A DNA stretch of 64,000 nucleotides, from assembly GCA_964030785.1 (NCBI GenBank), contig OZ034968.1, forward strand, positions 34,923,186 to 34,987,185, given 5' to 3'. The translations under genes were made by a program, and so were the position numbers. The stretch's first letter is position 1. Each line of letters opens with the position of its first letter. This DNA is from Siderastrea siderea (lineage: Eukaryota; Cnidaria; Anthozoa; Scleractinia; Rhizangiidae). Shown here piece by piece: positions 39,701-52,000 of this stretch. The notes beneath the pieces were generated by a model. That model saw nothing but the letters and a program-made list of their open reading frames with translations. It ran no database searches and was not told where the DNA came from.

Positions 39701-42333
39701 TTATCCAATCAAAATTATTCCCCCAATCCCATTTTTTGCATTATAGTAATCTCTTTCTTACCAAACCTTGACTCTTAACCCAATTGCATTTTTAACAAAT
39801 TATGTAACTTCCCAGTTACAATCGCCACTAACTTATCCTGTTAAGTATTTAGAAAAATTCCACATCTCAAGGTACACATGGGGTACCTCATAAATAGGTT
39901 TATTGTAGATATCATGCATTGAAGTTCATAGAAATGACTAATAATATTTTCCAACAATTTTTAGGTACCTCAATTATGTACCTGCTGAAGCAGATGGCTT
40001 GGAGCCATTTGAATCTTCAGGATTTGGCAACTGCCTGTGGTGTAGTTTGTCAATCATTTTGGAAGGGGATGAGCACTGCCAGAATCAGTTGCGGCTGGGT
40101 GCTGTAATAGAAACGCTTTGTCGCCTTACAGCTTTCACCAAACAGGTATGTACATTGTACATTCGTAACTCTGACTTCCACTGTGAACTTCAAATGCAAT
40201 TATTGCAAACTTCAACTCGACTTCTTCATTTGTGTGTCAACTTGGCCAACAAGTTGATTTGAAAACAAGATAACAGAAATAAATTCCAATGTTTTAAACT
40301 GCTGGAATGGGATTGCAAAATTATAACTATTTTTTAGCTGCCATGATTTCACCAACACAGAACTGATCTGATTGCCTGAAAAATTAAATGGTTATTTATT
40401 ACTTGCTCTTTTTGTAATATTCTTGTCACTCAGATTGCTATGGAACTTAATGACAGTGACAGTGCTTTACAGTGGGCAAGCACTGTGGCCAGCAGTGACC
40501 GAGTTATTAGGTCATTGCAGGGCTTACAGTCTCCAACTGATATTGTCAGGGGTGTGATAGAGGAGGAGATTAAGGAAACCCTTCACAATTTTACAGATTC
40601 TGGTAATCTTACTTCTTAAATTCATATTAAAGACTTACTTAGTTGAATTAGATTTTGAATCAGATGTTGATGTACTCATGGTGCACAACATGCTCAGGTT
40701 TGTTTTGTCCAAAGTGCTATTTAAAGTATTATAAATTTATGAATAATTCATGAGAGAGAAAATGTGCAATGCATATCTTAACAATGGGTACAGATTTTCC
40801 CTTCCTTAAGACTACCCACTGACCTAGAAAGGTTTGTTAAATTCTTCAAATATTTCAAGTCCTCATTAATAACCATTAATATTGTATCCCTATTCAGGTA
40901 GAGGTTGATATAAGTTTATTTATCTAACATGGCCACTTATTCCCTATTAGTAACAATAAGGACACTGATTGGACGAGTATTTTTTGGAGGAATAACAGTA
41001 TTATGAATATTTAAGAGAATGATAAATTGACCAACCAAATCAGTGTTACTTATTATAATTATGTGCACCTTATGTCCTGTTTCAGTGGAGATGAAATTGA
41101 AATATTGATCATTTTACACTTACATGCAATTTTCATGGCTAAACGAAAATGGCACTTTAAATGCTCTCAAAGGATAGTAATGTAAGATAAAGAGTTGTTT
41201 CTAAACACAAAGCTGAGTACTGACCACCTGGGAGTACATATTTTAGACCGTAATATTTGTGTTTTATTTAAAAGAAACTCAAAATATTATCTGTGTTCAC
41301 CCATAGTGTTTTAATGTTATTGTTTGTTTAGGTTTGTTTCAGTTGATGATGGCTGCTGAGTTTTTGCAGAGGGAAATTCGCCAGTTCTGTCGAAAAGCAG
41401 GTGCGGATCATTACAATGGTCCTATTGCTCCAATGCAGTTGAGAGGTGATGACAACTCCACTGTGGGCAAACCACTGAATATTCTGTGGGTGCCTGCTAC
41501 AATTGGAGAGGATCGTTTTAACCACATCCTCCCTCTCCTACCTTGGAGGTGTGGGTGTGTTAAAAATGATCTTTGTCTCTTTGGGCTGGGATTAAACCAG
41601 GATGTCAAGTGGGATGAGGCCAGGAAGGAGATGGTACAGTGCCCTCTGTGTGATGAGTGGTATCACTGCAGCTGCCTGGGAGTTACCTTAAGGCAGTTTC
41701 GGCGATCTAATCTTGACTGTGGTTGTCAAGTTCTACCTAATAACACAAGGCGGGTAAAGAGCAAGGACAGGTATGTATCAAAAAGAACTGTCATCAGTAA
41801 GGTTGGCAGGGTGTTGACAAAGTGTTGACAGAGTATTTCTGATTGACTTCTCCCCAATGTACACTCTATCTTGGTACCTAGTAATTATAACAAGGAGAAA
41901 ATAAAATTGATCACTTAATATCTAAAAGTAGTATGCACACTGTTATTTCCTAGCATATGGCTGACAGAATTAAGTTTCAGTGTTCCGGTTAGTATTATTA
42001 TTTATCAATTTTTATTGGGGACAAAGAACAGAATGTTTACTCACCCTGACAATGCTCAGTGATTTAATTTTAAAATTTCAATTCAATGATTTTTAATAGG
42101 TGTTTTCACATTAGAGCCAGATAGTATTATATACACGTGTAATAATATTATTATTATGATCCCTTCACTGTAGACGGTTAATTCATCAGACAAGTTATCA
42201 ATCCTTTTTGAAAACAGGACTTGGTAGAAGAGTAGTTGTCAGTCTCAGAGAGACAGCTCTATCTTGGTATCGCTTTAAAAAGACGATTAATAGACATGAA
42301 AAACTATATAATTATGTCCCATTTTCACATTAG
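31439..42333 (+). CDS. OTU-type cysteine protease / PHD-like zinc-finger protein (12 exons, 715 aa)
   Basis: Exons, all in phase with GT-AG borders: 31439-31471, 31570-31635, 35982-36053, 36272-36347, 36996-37103, 37195-37314, 38045-38595, 39059-39231, 39965-40145, 40434-40602, 41332-41770, 42174-42333 (TAG). Exon 2 has a basic PKRQKR signal. Exon 7 starts with YQPLWWPAEVPYLDPNN and contains a Thr/Ala-rich low-complexity stretch (about residues 225-290). An OTU core follows: SSGFGNCLWCSLSIILEGDE with candidate catalytic Cys423, and RFNHILPLLP with candidate His581. C-terminal to it lies a cysteine/histidine cluster (C590, C592, C598, C620, C623, H628, C629, C631, C646, C648; QCPLCDEWYHCSCLGV) resembling a PHD finger. 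OTU enzymes remove ubiquitin-like modifiers; PHD fingers usually bind histone tails. The usual DGNC is FGNC here. Intron 2 carries a hAT transposon. The gene starts inside the left TIR. Specific function unknown. Confidence 0.8.
31702..35100 (+). mobile_element. hAT transposon nested in intron 2 of the OTU gene
   Basis: Ends CAGTGGCGTAGCCAGG (31702) and CCTGGCTACGCCGCTG (to 35100) are inverted repeats with one mismatch. TGTTAC occurs at both borders; it overlaps the first base of the left TIR, so a clean 8-bp duplication is not visible. It encodes a hAT transposase (32047-34810). The 3' sub-terminal segment 34975-35060 is shared with fragments at 15955 and 21275. Confidence 0.85.
32047..34810 (+). 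pseudogene. hAT transposase with one in-frame stop
   Basis: Exons 32047-32084, 32169-32237, 32346-32413 and 32529-34810 join in phase. The start MQRSITGFFTSK is typical of ZMYM1-like hAT proteins. A TTF-type zinc finger (GGFCKYCMLF..., HHKKEYH) is followed by a DUF4371-like region, a transposase core with LLADEVTDVANTEQLS and CRGQGYDGASNM, and the C-terminal dimerisation motif SAECERSFSTLRRLKTYLR. The single defect seen is TGA at 33668-33670, after which the same frame stays open for 380 codons. The low damage suggests recent insertion. Confidence 0.9.
36637..36775. repeat. (CAT)n and (TTG)n microsatellites
   Basis: CAT/ATC trinucleotides at about 36637-36735 followed by TTG repeats to 36775, in intron 4 of the OTU gene. 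Confidence 0.95.
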
Positions 42334-42501
42334 ACAGACAATCCTCCTAAGAAAGACAATTTGTCGCTAAGGTGAAAAACAAAAAAATTATAACATCTGT
42401 AAATTTATAATAAATGGATGGTTCTTGCTTGAGATACACCCTTATATTATAGTGGAAGTGCATTTCAATTGAATAATAGTAATGCCTAGTAATTTTTATA
42501 C

Positions 42502-45500
42502 TCATCTTCCAGCAAAACATTCCTGGGGATCTGACTGTGAATTTGCTGATGACTGGCTTGCCGATGACTGGAATAGAGAACAGAGCTCTTTCCGGAAGGC
42601 TAAACTTGTCCCATCACAAATGATGGTGTCCACTGCATCCGTTCCACAAACAGGGCAACAAAACCCAGCAGTGTAATCGATATCTAGGAGCCCCAAAAAT
42701 CCATACCAAGATGATCGCCACATGTTGTAAGAGAAGTTTAATTTAAAGTCTTGAACATGTGAATCCTTCATGGCAAGAGCCCAGACATTGTAGTAGGTAT
42801 ACATAGCACACCTAGAGAGAGAGAAAATGAAGGAATCACTATGTAAACAAGGTTAATTCGTAAGTTTCACATCTTTACGTGAAAGCCATCCAATGTACGT
42901 AAATATAAGTACCAAGAGGTTATACCAACAAATGTCTTGTAATTTTCATGTATATAATAAATATTAAACATTATTTAGTAGATAAAAAATACTCAATTTA
43001 CATTACAAAGAAAAAAGGAAGAACTTGACCTAAAATTTTGGATGAACTGAAGGCTTGACAGTTGAGAGACAGAGAGCAATGCATACTTTGGTATGTTGCA
43101 ACAAACATAGAACATAAAGGATTTCACTTGGAAGATACACAGTTAATGCACTATTTACAGTATACAACATCAATGTGACCTTACTAAAAAGTTACTACAA
43201 GTTGAAATATCTATGCTGCATTCAATTGATAATAAATAAGATGCAAGCAATTTTTGTGAAATCTAACCTTCCCTCTAGAAAGTGAAACATGTAGTCCCTG
43301 AGAACTTCATATGACACGGCAAATTTTCCCATGAACAAAACAGCACTGTCCTTCCCATCATAACACAAGCGAGATCCACATGACGGATTGGAGCATGGCC
43401 TGTAATAAACTTTTTACAAAACAGTAATGCATAAGATATTGTTATCAAGTAAAATATTGTTATCAATACACAGTGTCTTTATTGTCTGTGAAGAGCAGCG
43501 CCTCTGAAATTATTGTCAACTAACAGCTAATGAGGAGAGCTGTTATTCAAAACTACTGTACTGTGTCCCACCTTACGATAACTTAATGTGCCATCTCATA
43601 TGCAGAAGGCCAGTTTCATTTTGTTTCTACAATTCATGTTTCTTATCATAAGAATAGACACAATGCCAAAATGCTAAAGACAACTAACTTAACTAACACT
43701 GTTAAGGGGAACAAAGAGCAAATGTGACAAATTTAAAAAACTTTGCCCCATAAACCTAACATTTATTAAAGCTGGAAGCTTATTGAGGGCCTGGACAGGT
43801 TTACTCAGGATTCTGAATTCCAGTTTAGGTCCAGTCATGTGACTTTGATTTATCAAATTAGACTTTAATTTATACATGGAAAGATGTTAACAATGCAAAA
43901 AGAAACATTGGTTCAAAGAAATAATCAAGATATTACCAAAACATACCATCACACTTGTATGAATGCTTCCTTGTATACAACAGAATGGAGTTTTCTTTCC
44001 AACAGTGCACTACTGGATCTTCACTGCTCCAAGTACTGTGACACAATGGACACTTTTCAAATGAGTTACCCAGTGCTGGTAAGGAAGGGATAAGGAGCAA
44101 AGCACCTGTGTTTGTACATACAGGAAAAATCTTTTCTGGAGTGTTCACAAAAATACTTGCAAAGATTCAGTTAATTCAAAAGGGATTGGGAACTTTGAGC
44201 TAGGACTAATAATAGAGCGATTTATAGAAGATGCTGAACTTTGAGGAGGGATGACAGCAGAAAGCAATAGCTCAGCAACATCATCAGGTGCTTCATGAAT
44301 GTTCTCTTTGAGATACTCAATAAACTTGATATGATCACAGGCAACTCGTGTTGGGTTACAGCCAAGACAGGAAAAGCCACGCTCACACACGGCAACAGCA
44401 GGACTGGGTTCCAGAACACAAACCAAAGTTGAAGACCCATGCAATTTAACCACTTTTAATGGTGTCTGCAAAATACAGATAATTTAAGACTTAAATTATG
44501 GACTGAATAGCTGGACCCAATCCCCTGGTATTCATCACTGTTTCACTTTTACAGAACTGAAGCTCACTGCAATTCAGGGGGTTGGGGTCGGTAGCCCCAC
44601 ACCCAACCCTCCTCCTTTCTCATCTGGGCTTGGGACCGGCAATGGCGGAGTTACAGTGCAGTAGAGTATAGAAAGTTAATTTCAGACAGTTTGTTTCATA
44701 AAAAGGAAAGTCAAGACACAGTCAACTCTGTTAATCTCACTGGCAGAAAACCATTGCTTATAAGATTACCTGGTATTTTATCAAAATGTTGCTGATTGAT
44801 TGTACATGACTCTTTAAGGTATAATGGTAAAATGTTTAATTAAAATAAAGAACTAACAGCTACCCACTTAAGAGGTATATGTACTACTATGTAGTACAAA
44901 ACTGTTGTGGAACCACTAGCCACACTCTGTTTTGACTGTGCTATGAAATCATACTGCTGTCTATAAAAAGGCATACAATAGCTTAATTACTGGCTATTCA
45001 AAATGATAAACATGATGAATGTAAAACCATGCACATAGTAAGTTACTTACCGAATAACTATGGTCATCTGCAACTGTACGTAAAAACACATCTGGTGTTA
45101 TGTCAAACACATTGTCAAGTTCAGTGACAAGAACACATAATGCTTTAATATGCGAGCAATCTTCACCCAAGAAATCTGAAAAGTATGACATTAAGAGCAG
45201 TACGTTATGACAATTAATTTTAGAATAATCCCTCTCCCCTGCACGTACAAGTAACATTTGAAGTGTACAGTCATATACTACATTTTTCAGCACTATACAT
45301 AAGAGGTCAATTTGGAGTGGGACCACAGGTGGCCTAAACAGCTTGAAGCCTTAAAACCAGTTTTCTGTAACGAAAAGCATCAAGGAGTTTAATATGATTA
45401 CAAACAGGAATATGTACTACTCCCCCTGACTTGGATGCTAAACGATTGCAGGGTTAGACCAAGCATTTTGGAGGACTTCCCATTTTTACACCTGGGTGGA

Positions 45501-47112
45501 GACGGACAATGTAGAGCACAGTTTCTTGTCTAATCAAACACCCTGGTGGTAAGAGACCAGGACTCTGGTCCTGACACTTATCACTTTTATTACACTTTGC
45601 ATTCAATATACATGCCATGTAAGGAATATAAAATCTTTAATAAGTAACATGTAGGTAGTAATGAATGTTATAATAATATTTAATAATATTAATGATGAAA
45701 TTTAATAATAATTAGTAATTTTAATTAATAATAATAATAATAATAACTACTCTTAATAATAATTAAATAGTTCAATCTGTAAATTACAGTAAGATGTACG
45801 AATATGAATTCAAAGTGTTTAGAATTACAAAAGAAATACCAAAGCGATTAGCAGCCACCAAACACAGCTGAGGTGCCAATGACCTCACCAACGATGATCT
45901 TCTGGCATTGCAACTGCAAGTATAAATCCAGCAAACGTCTCTACTTTCAAGGCTGTATGCTTTTCTTTCTATGAACATGTATGATTTTTCCTAGGGTTTC
46001 AAGTAAAATATAATAACAAGAATCTAGTTAATTGATGAAAAGTTCTCTCTTTTTTTTAAATTGCATATATAAATAACAGTATACAGATTATCAGGCCAAA
46101 TGCACAAAACGGTCTGCGACAGGGGTACAACATTATGTGCAACAAGGAAACTTTGAAATTTAGGTCCTCAAAAATGCAATTTACAGCATTTTGAGGGGCA
46201 AGGTATGTTGTTTATTGAAGAAAATCACACATGTAGACACCATCTTGGCATGCCATTATATGCCAAACGCTACTGTTGTATACCAGTATTGCCAGTACAC
46301 CACGCACTGTAGAAAACCCATGTGTAACCCATCTGAAATGCGAGGGGGTTGGTTTCTGAAGAAACTGGGGGGCTGCGTTGGTGGGGACATGAAACACAAA
46401 ATTTTGGATTTATCAACTGAGTTGATAAGGTAGATTGGCCACCGTAAAGAGATTGAAAGCTGACGTTTCGAGCGTTAGCCCTTCGTCAGAGCGAATCCAG
46501 CCTGGTGGCAATCTTCCCACTTCGCTATCAAGATTGCCTCCCTGTAAATATATTTAAGCTTACATTATTGTAAATTTTCTCTGTAGACATGATTAATGAC
46601 AACACCAAAGACTTCACATGGAAAACAATAACCCCTCAGTTGCTGTACTGTCTAATAATAACTTTTAATTAAAATTAATTAAAATTAATTTAATTAAATT
46701 TAAATTAAAATTATTAAGCTTACTCTACCTGAAGCTTGTGCTGACTGCTACTAAACTCAGGAAGGCAAAATCGTTCATAGTCAATTATTGTGACCACCTC
46801 TTATCTACACAGGAGTACCACATATTCGTCAAGAATTGAAGAAGAATGACATTCTTGTGTAGAAGGAGGCGGATCGTTAGATCGTTGAGGTTCCAGCTGC
46901 GTGGGTTCTTGAATAGTGTCTTCCCCTATAGCAATATCAATATCATCGTCCAGTCCTGCATCGTCGGCGTCCGATAACAAGGGATTCTCCACAGCACATG
47001 TACGTGATCTCCGTCTCCTCATCTTTGACTTGTCTTTTGCTCTTAACCCAGAAAAATCGTATCGCTTTCTGCCATTAAAGTAAACAGAATCAAGTCGACT
47101 ACCGTCCGCCAT
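42502..47112 (-). CDS. KDZ-like CxC cysteine-cluster protein (HMGXB3-like), frameshifted
   Basis: The start ATG at 47112 lies inside the right TIR. Exons seen: 47112-46819 (MADGSRLDSVYFNGRK..., acidic/basic), 45990-45889 (CWIYTCSCNARR), a third ending at 45051 (acceptor unresolved; carries EDCSHIKALC), 44465-43947 (ERGFSCLGCNPTRVACDHI, then KCPLCHSTW), 43409-43268 (VYYRPCSNPSCGSRLCYDGK) and 42811-42502 (FCCPVCGTDAVDTIICDGTSLAFRKEL, then TGA). This series of CxC/C-H clusters resembles the N-terminal region of KDZ transposases and vertebrate HMGXB3. In the 44465-43947 exon the frame shifts by one base near a five-T run (about 44145-44149); a lesion or an assembly error are both possible. The long DDE catalytic domain expected after the last cluster is absent from the window. 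Confidence 0.6.
46461..46489 (-). ncRNA. hammerhead-ribozyme-like core of a Penelope-type repeat
   Basis: On the minus strand CTGACGA is followed by a GGGC/GCTC stem with UAAC loop, then GAAACGTC, with GCT/AGC able to form a short stem I. This is the layout of the minimal hammerhead motifs reported in Penelope-like elements. There is one extra A before stem II, so activity is uncertain. It lies in the first intron of the CxC gene. Confidence 0.4.
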
Positions 47113-47223
47113 CTTCGGTATGAACAGAGTAAGTCATGGGCACTAGACTTTGCCTCTCTGCACATGCGTACTCCATGGTTACTTTGCGTGGTTGTATGCC
47201 CAAATTTTGACCCGTATAATACC
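47104..47223 (-). repeat. right TIR with promoter/start codon
   Basis: Inverted copy of 31328-31447; it contains the ATG of the CxC gene (47112-47110 read on the minus strand). Confidence 0.85.
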
Positions 47224-48933
47224 ACAGGCAGCCCAAGCTAAGGTTGAGAGCTGCGCATAAATTAGACTGTTTTTTCCACGCTATGCATAATAATGACATC
47301 GGCAACATTTAAGAGTTTGTATGGAAATGATACAAAACGTCTCAAATTGCCACAAATCAGAAAGAAGTCGAAATAAAAAAGATTTGTCTTATTTCATTGT
47401 TTTATTGGTCATTATTGGAGGGCTTCCTGGGCTGGTTTGAAGCTTTTTGGGCGAGAAATTGAGGTTTATATTTTTCATCAGTTACTGAACGTTTAGAATT
47501 AATTAAAGGCAGGAAACAATTTCACACTGCACCTCACTTGAGGTTCGATAAATTCCATCACAATAAACGAATCGCCCTACAACGTCAAAGGTGTATTCTT
47601 GGGTCTTGCGCATACCTCTGTTCTTTCTCATGGGTTCCAGATCCTATTTTAAGCCGTCGAAAATCCCTCTTAAATACGAAACTCGCCTTTCCTGGTATGC
47701 GTTTTCATTTGAAGTGCACACATGAATCATTGCGAGCCGCGTTTCGACGACAAAATGTCCCTCAGCCGGGGACAGGCTGAGTGAGATTGTCGACATTAGC
47801 AAACACGACACTGCGGAGTCCAGAGAGGTCGGTTTACAGAAATAGAGAAATATTGGAACGGCCGTGAAATTCACTCGCCTCACTTGACTTCGAAAACCAT
47901 AATTTTGTTTTAGGGACGAACGAAGAACTATCTTTTGCTGCACTCTAATCAATCCATTCGATGATTTTATGCCGAGTATTTGGCGCAAGTGATCCTGCTC
48001 ACTGCCCGCAAATCAACCTCATTATTTAATTCCCATATATAGGGTTGTCTGCCCTAAAAAAAATATTGCTGTGACCGTGGAAAATACCCACCACAATTTC
48101 CATTCCTTTGAAAACCGGTGCAGTTTTTTTTCTAGGTGGAAACTGCTCCTCGTCTCTGCTTCTAAATTTCGACAACATTTTTTTTGCGGTAAACAGGTAA
48201 ATGTGACGGAACAAATCACTATGCTAATATATTGTCGCACGAAGACATTAAAGCGTGCTCGTGGCGTCAAGTGAGGCGACTAAATTTCACGGGCGTACCG
48301 ATAGTTTTCTATCAGGCCCTCAAACCGACCTCTCTGGACTCCGCAGTGTCGCCTTCTGCTTGTGGACAATCTCACTCAGCCTCTCCCCGGCTGAGGGACA
48401 TTTTGTCGTCGAAACGCGGCTCGCAATGATTCATGTGTGCACTTCAAATGAAAACGCATACCAGGAAAGGCGAGTTTCGTATTTAAGAGGGATTTTCGAC
48501 GGCTTAAAATAGGATCTGGAACCCATGAGAAAGAACAGAGGTATGCGCAAGACCCAAGAATACACCTTTGAAGTTGTAGGGCGATTCGTTTATTGTGATG
48601 GAATTTATCGAACCTCAAGTGAGGTGCAGTGTGAAATTGTTTCCTGCCTTTAATTAATTCTAAACGTTCAGTAACTGATGAAAAATATAAACCTCAATTT
48701 CTCGCCCAAAAAGCTTCAAACCAGCCCAGGAAGCCCTCCAATAATGACCAATAAAACAATGAAATAAGACAAATCTTTTTTATTTCGACTTCTTTCTGAT
48801 TTGTGGCAATTTGAGACGTTTCGTATCATTTCCATACAAACTCTTAAATGTTGCCGATGTCATTATTATGCATAGCGTGGAAAAAACAGTCTAATTTATG
48901 CGCAGCTCTCAACCTTAGCTTGGGCTGCCTGTG
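47223..48933. mobile_element. 1.7-kb palindromic (foldback) element
   Basis: Arms of about 670 bp (47223-47892 and 48265-48933) are inverted near-identical copies with ends CACAGGCAGCCCAAGCT. The loop of about 370 bp is unique. The outer 110 bp match the MITE at 14122-14343. It abuts the right TIR of the giant element and ends 152 bp before the MAP2K5 ATG. Apparent reading frames are mirrored on both arms and I do not think they are genes. Confidence 0.85.
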
Positions 48934-49085
48934 GAAAATCAAGAATTTTTCAGTCCAGGATTAAAGGCGCGAGATCTGGAGCCGAACCCGAGCCTAGTCT
49001 CTCGCGGTTTTTGGCGCCCTTCACTTTTTGGAAAATCGACAAGCCGGAGAGTTCTAGAAGTGAGGGGAAATGAGTTTATCGCCTT

Positions 49086-52000
49086 ATGTCCCTCTCACCT
49101 TCCCTGGTGATACGAATTGTGCCTGATGAAGGAGAAGCTGTAGATTGGACAGTTCATCAGAATATAGTGTTTCGAGATGTTTTGGTACGTATTTTACGGT
49201 AATCCATGATAACTTCACCTCAAGTTTGCTTGCGCGTTTGTCAAAATCAGTCGATTAAAAATATATCCGCATACATTCGGTTTTCGTTTGATAATATCAG
49301 ACGGGAATGATTTACTCGATGTTAAGCTTAAATGGTTAATCAGTTGCTGTTTGTGGTATACTATGTATCGCATAAACATTTCAGATTTTCGGTGGACTTC
49401 AAAGGTACATAACCATGTGTTTGTATTTTAAGATCAACATCAAGCTCAATATTAACTTGAAGTGCGATATTATTATACTTCAGACAATCAAATTAAGGTT
49501 CTGTAAAGTAGGATTGTGAGTGATTTTAGGTTTGCTATATTAGTTAATCGCATTAGAAGGTAACTCATTGTGTTATACACTAACTTGTAAATACAAAAAT
49601 GTGAATTAACATGTCATTTCTCTAAATGCACATCATCGTCGTCATCATCATCATCATTGTCATCATCATTTTCATACCTGACATGCATGTAGTGGCATGC
49701 ATGTGTTAAGAAAAATTGAGGCCCTTGGTCCTGAACACTATACTGGCTATCCTGCAAAAGACAATTATTTGGATTATAGTGTTTGTAGGTTATTTGTTTT
49801 GATTATGACTGCTAATCAACTCAATATTACATCATTTTAACATACACTCAAAATATGCAATGTTATAATACTACATGCGTGCATTACCCCTTATACACTG
49901 TAATGCTGCAGTAAGCTTAAAGGGGCTACAGTATGTCACGAGGATTTTGCTATTTTAGGTCAATTCTGTGCTAAAATCATTACCTAGTGCCTTAAACTAT
50001 ACACAAAGTGCTCCTGTAAAACCATGAGAAAGATATCAAATGAATTTTATTAGGGAGAGCTAACCATAACAATTTTTTGGGTGATTTTTGAGAACATAGC
50101 ATCAAACCTTGAAAAAATTGGCCCAATTTTTTCAAGTTGCAATCCATTTCCATCCTTGCCATCGGTAGCAACAGACGACAGGAAACAGTTTCAGTGCTTT
50201 AAGATAGACTTTATTAACAAAGCTAGACCCTTATTTTTGGAATTCAATTGATGTGAAGACACTTTTTAGCTTTTTAAAAAGATACTAAAATAGCGTGACG
50301 TAGTCCCTTTAATTTCATTGTTTACGGTTGAGTGTTCCAGATGTGAATTGCAGATAAAATGAATGGGAATAATGACTGAATACCTTATTCAATAGTTGTG
50401 AGATAAATCACTTGCAGACATTCTACTCTTTGTGTGCATTTTGTTCAGGAACTCCAAAACTTCTAAAATATCCCTGCACATAATCTGTAAAACCACTGAA
50501 GTTGTATGTGTTTGGTTATTTGATAGGAAGCAATATCCCAGGTGATGCCTCACACTACAGCTACTGCATTTGAATGTGAGTAATGAGACACTATATTGAA
50601 GTGTTAACAGATATTTTAAAAGAAACAACTTTATCTTTATAATTGTAAAAAGAAAGAAAATGAAATGGGTTTGTTTCTTGTTGGGTATACAAACCAGAAA
50701 ATGCTACTCAATTTGCTGCTTGAAATGAAATTTCATTCTCTATCTAATCTCGATCCATATTTGTTCAATCCCTTTGCAGATGAAGATGAAGAAGGAGATA
50801 GAATAACCGTCAGAGGTGATGAAGAATTGCAGGCTATGATCAGTGGGGTTGGTATTAACATATAATTAAATATTAGAAATTATGAGAAATATTTTATTAG
50901 AAATCAAAATTGTTTTCATAAAATGTCAGAATTTCAGTTTGGGTTCATTGCAGCATCTGTGTACACTTACATTGTAAGTTTTAGCTTATTGGGAGTCACA
51001 TGACAGTACAGTGAAATGTTGTCAGATTTGCTATTAGGTAAATACTTATTTTAATTGGATCAAGTTCAGCATACAGTATAGCTGGAAATATGCACATTTT
51101 CTTGGGAACTGCAACTATGAATAACTGCATTTTTTCATCTGTTATCAAATTTGTTTTTGCTTTGTTTCTTTTGTTTTACTGATAGCACCTTTGGATAAAT
51201 TCTGAAAGGATGAGAAGAGAAGTTTCACAAGAGCCTTTAATTGTTTATCCAAAAGGTAAGAAAACTATTGCCAACCAACTTCAGTCTGTAGTAAATTTTC
51301 TACAACTACATTGTATACCAGGGCTGTAGCCAGAAAAAAATTATGACTGAGGCAATGTTCATGGTTAAAATTATGACTGAGGCAATGTCCATGGTTAAAT
51401 TCTCTTCCTAGAAATTTAGGGTGCTAAATGAAAAAAAATGACTGAGAAAACGAAAAAAATGACTGAGGCAAGTGCCTCGGTTTCCCTCATACTGGCTACG
51501 GCCCTGTATACATACATAATGATAGAGCGTTCACTTTGTTGACTGAGCTGGGTGTGAGGGCAGACCAAGGATCGATTTGTGATAGATGAGGGGTCAAAGT
51601 ACCCTGCGAGCAGAGGCTCTTCGATCTTCCGAGATAAGTCGGGAAGAGGAAGGGACCTCTGCCAGCCGCCTCGACTTTCCCTGTTGAGCATGCGCTAAAT
51701 TCAAATGTAACCGAGCCTTGTCAGCCTCACTTCAATTAACATGTTTACTGAATGACAGCCGCGTCCAAAACAAACTATTCTGACGTTGGTCGTAACACAA
51801 GAGAGTTGAGGAAAGCTTTAATTAAACTGTAAGGCTGAGAATAATTCTGTTCGAATTTATGTCACAGGTTGAAAACTTATCAGCCTCGAAATATTTTTGC
51901 TGATCAAGAAACTGCATTTTGTCGACTGTCAACATGTTGTTACAGTCCAGTCAGTGATTTCCAATTAGCGGGTCACGGAAGTCTTGCATAGAAATCTTGG

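Larger units (their letters stand above)
31328..47223. mobile_element. putative giant two-gene TIR transposon (15.9 kb)
   Basis: Two nearly identical 120-bp inverted repeats (31328-31447 and 47104-47223) face each other and enclose two convergent multi-exon genes. The repeats start GGTATTATACGGGTCAAAAT and end in GAAGATGGCGGAC. The left gene encodes an OTU/PHD-like protein, the right one a CxC protein resembling KDZ transposases. Divergence begins immediately after the shared start codon context. A hAT element and a Penelope-like trace are nested inside. No target-site duplication could be recognised, and the right edge touches the palindrome at 47223-48933, which may have inserted at or truncated that end. 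Confidence 0.6.

Noticed and set aside
42482..42676. Plus-strand 64-aa frame at 42.5 kb
   Set aside because: Antisense of the last CxC exon.
47538..48618. Mirrored 80-85 aa frames in the palindrome
   Set aside because: Both arms carry them because the arms are inverted copies; no known domain and no splice context.
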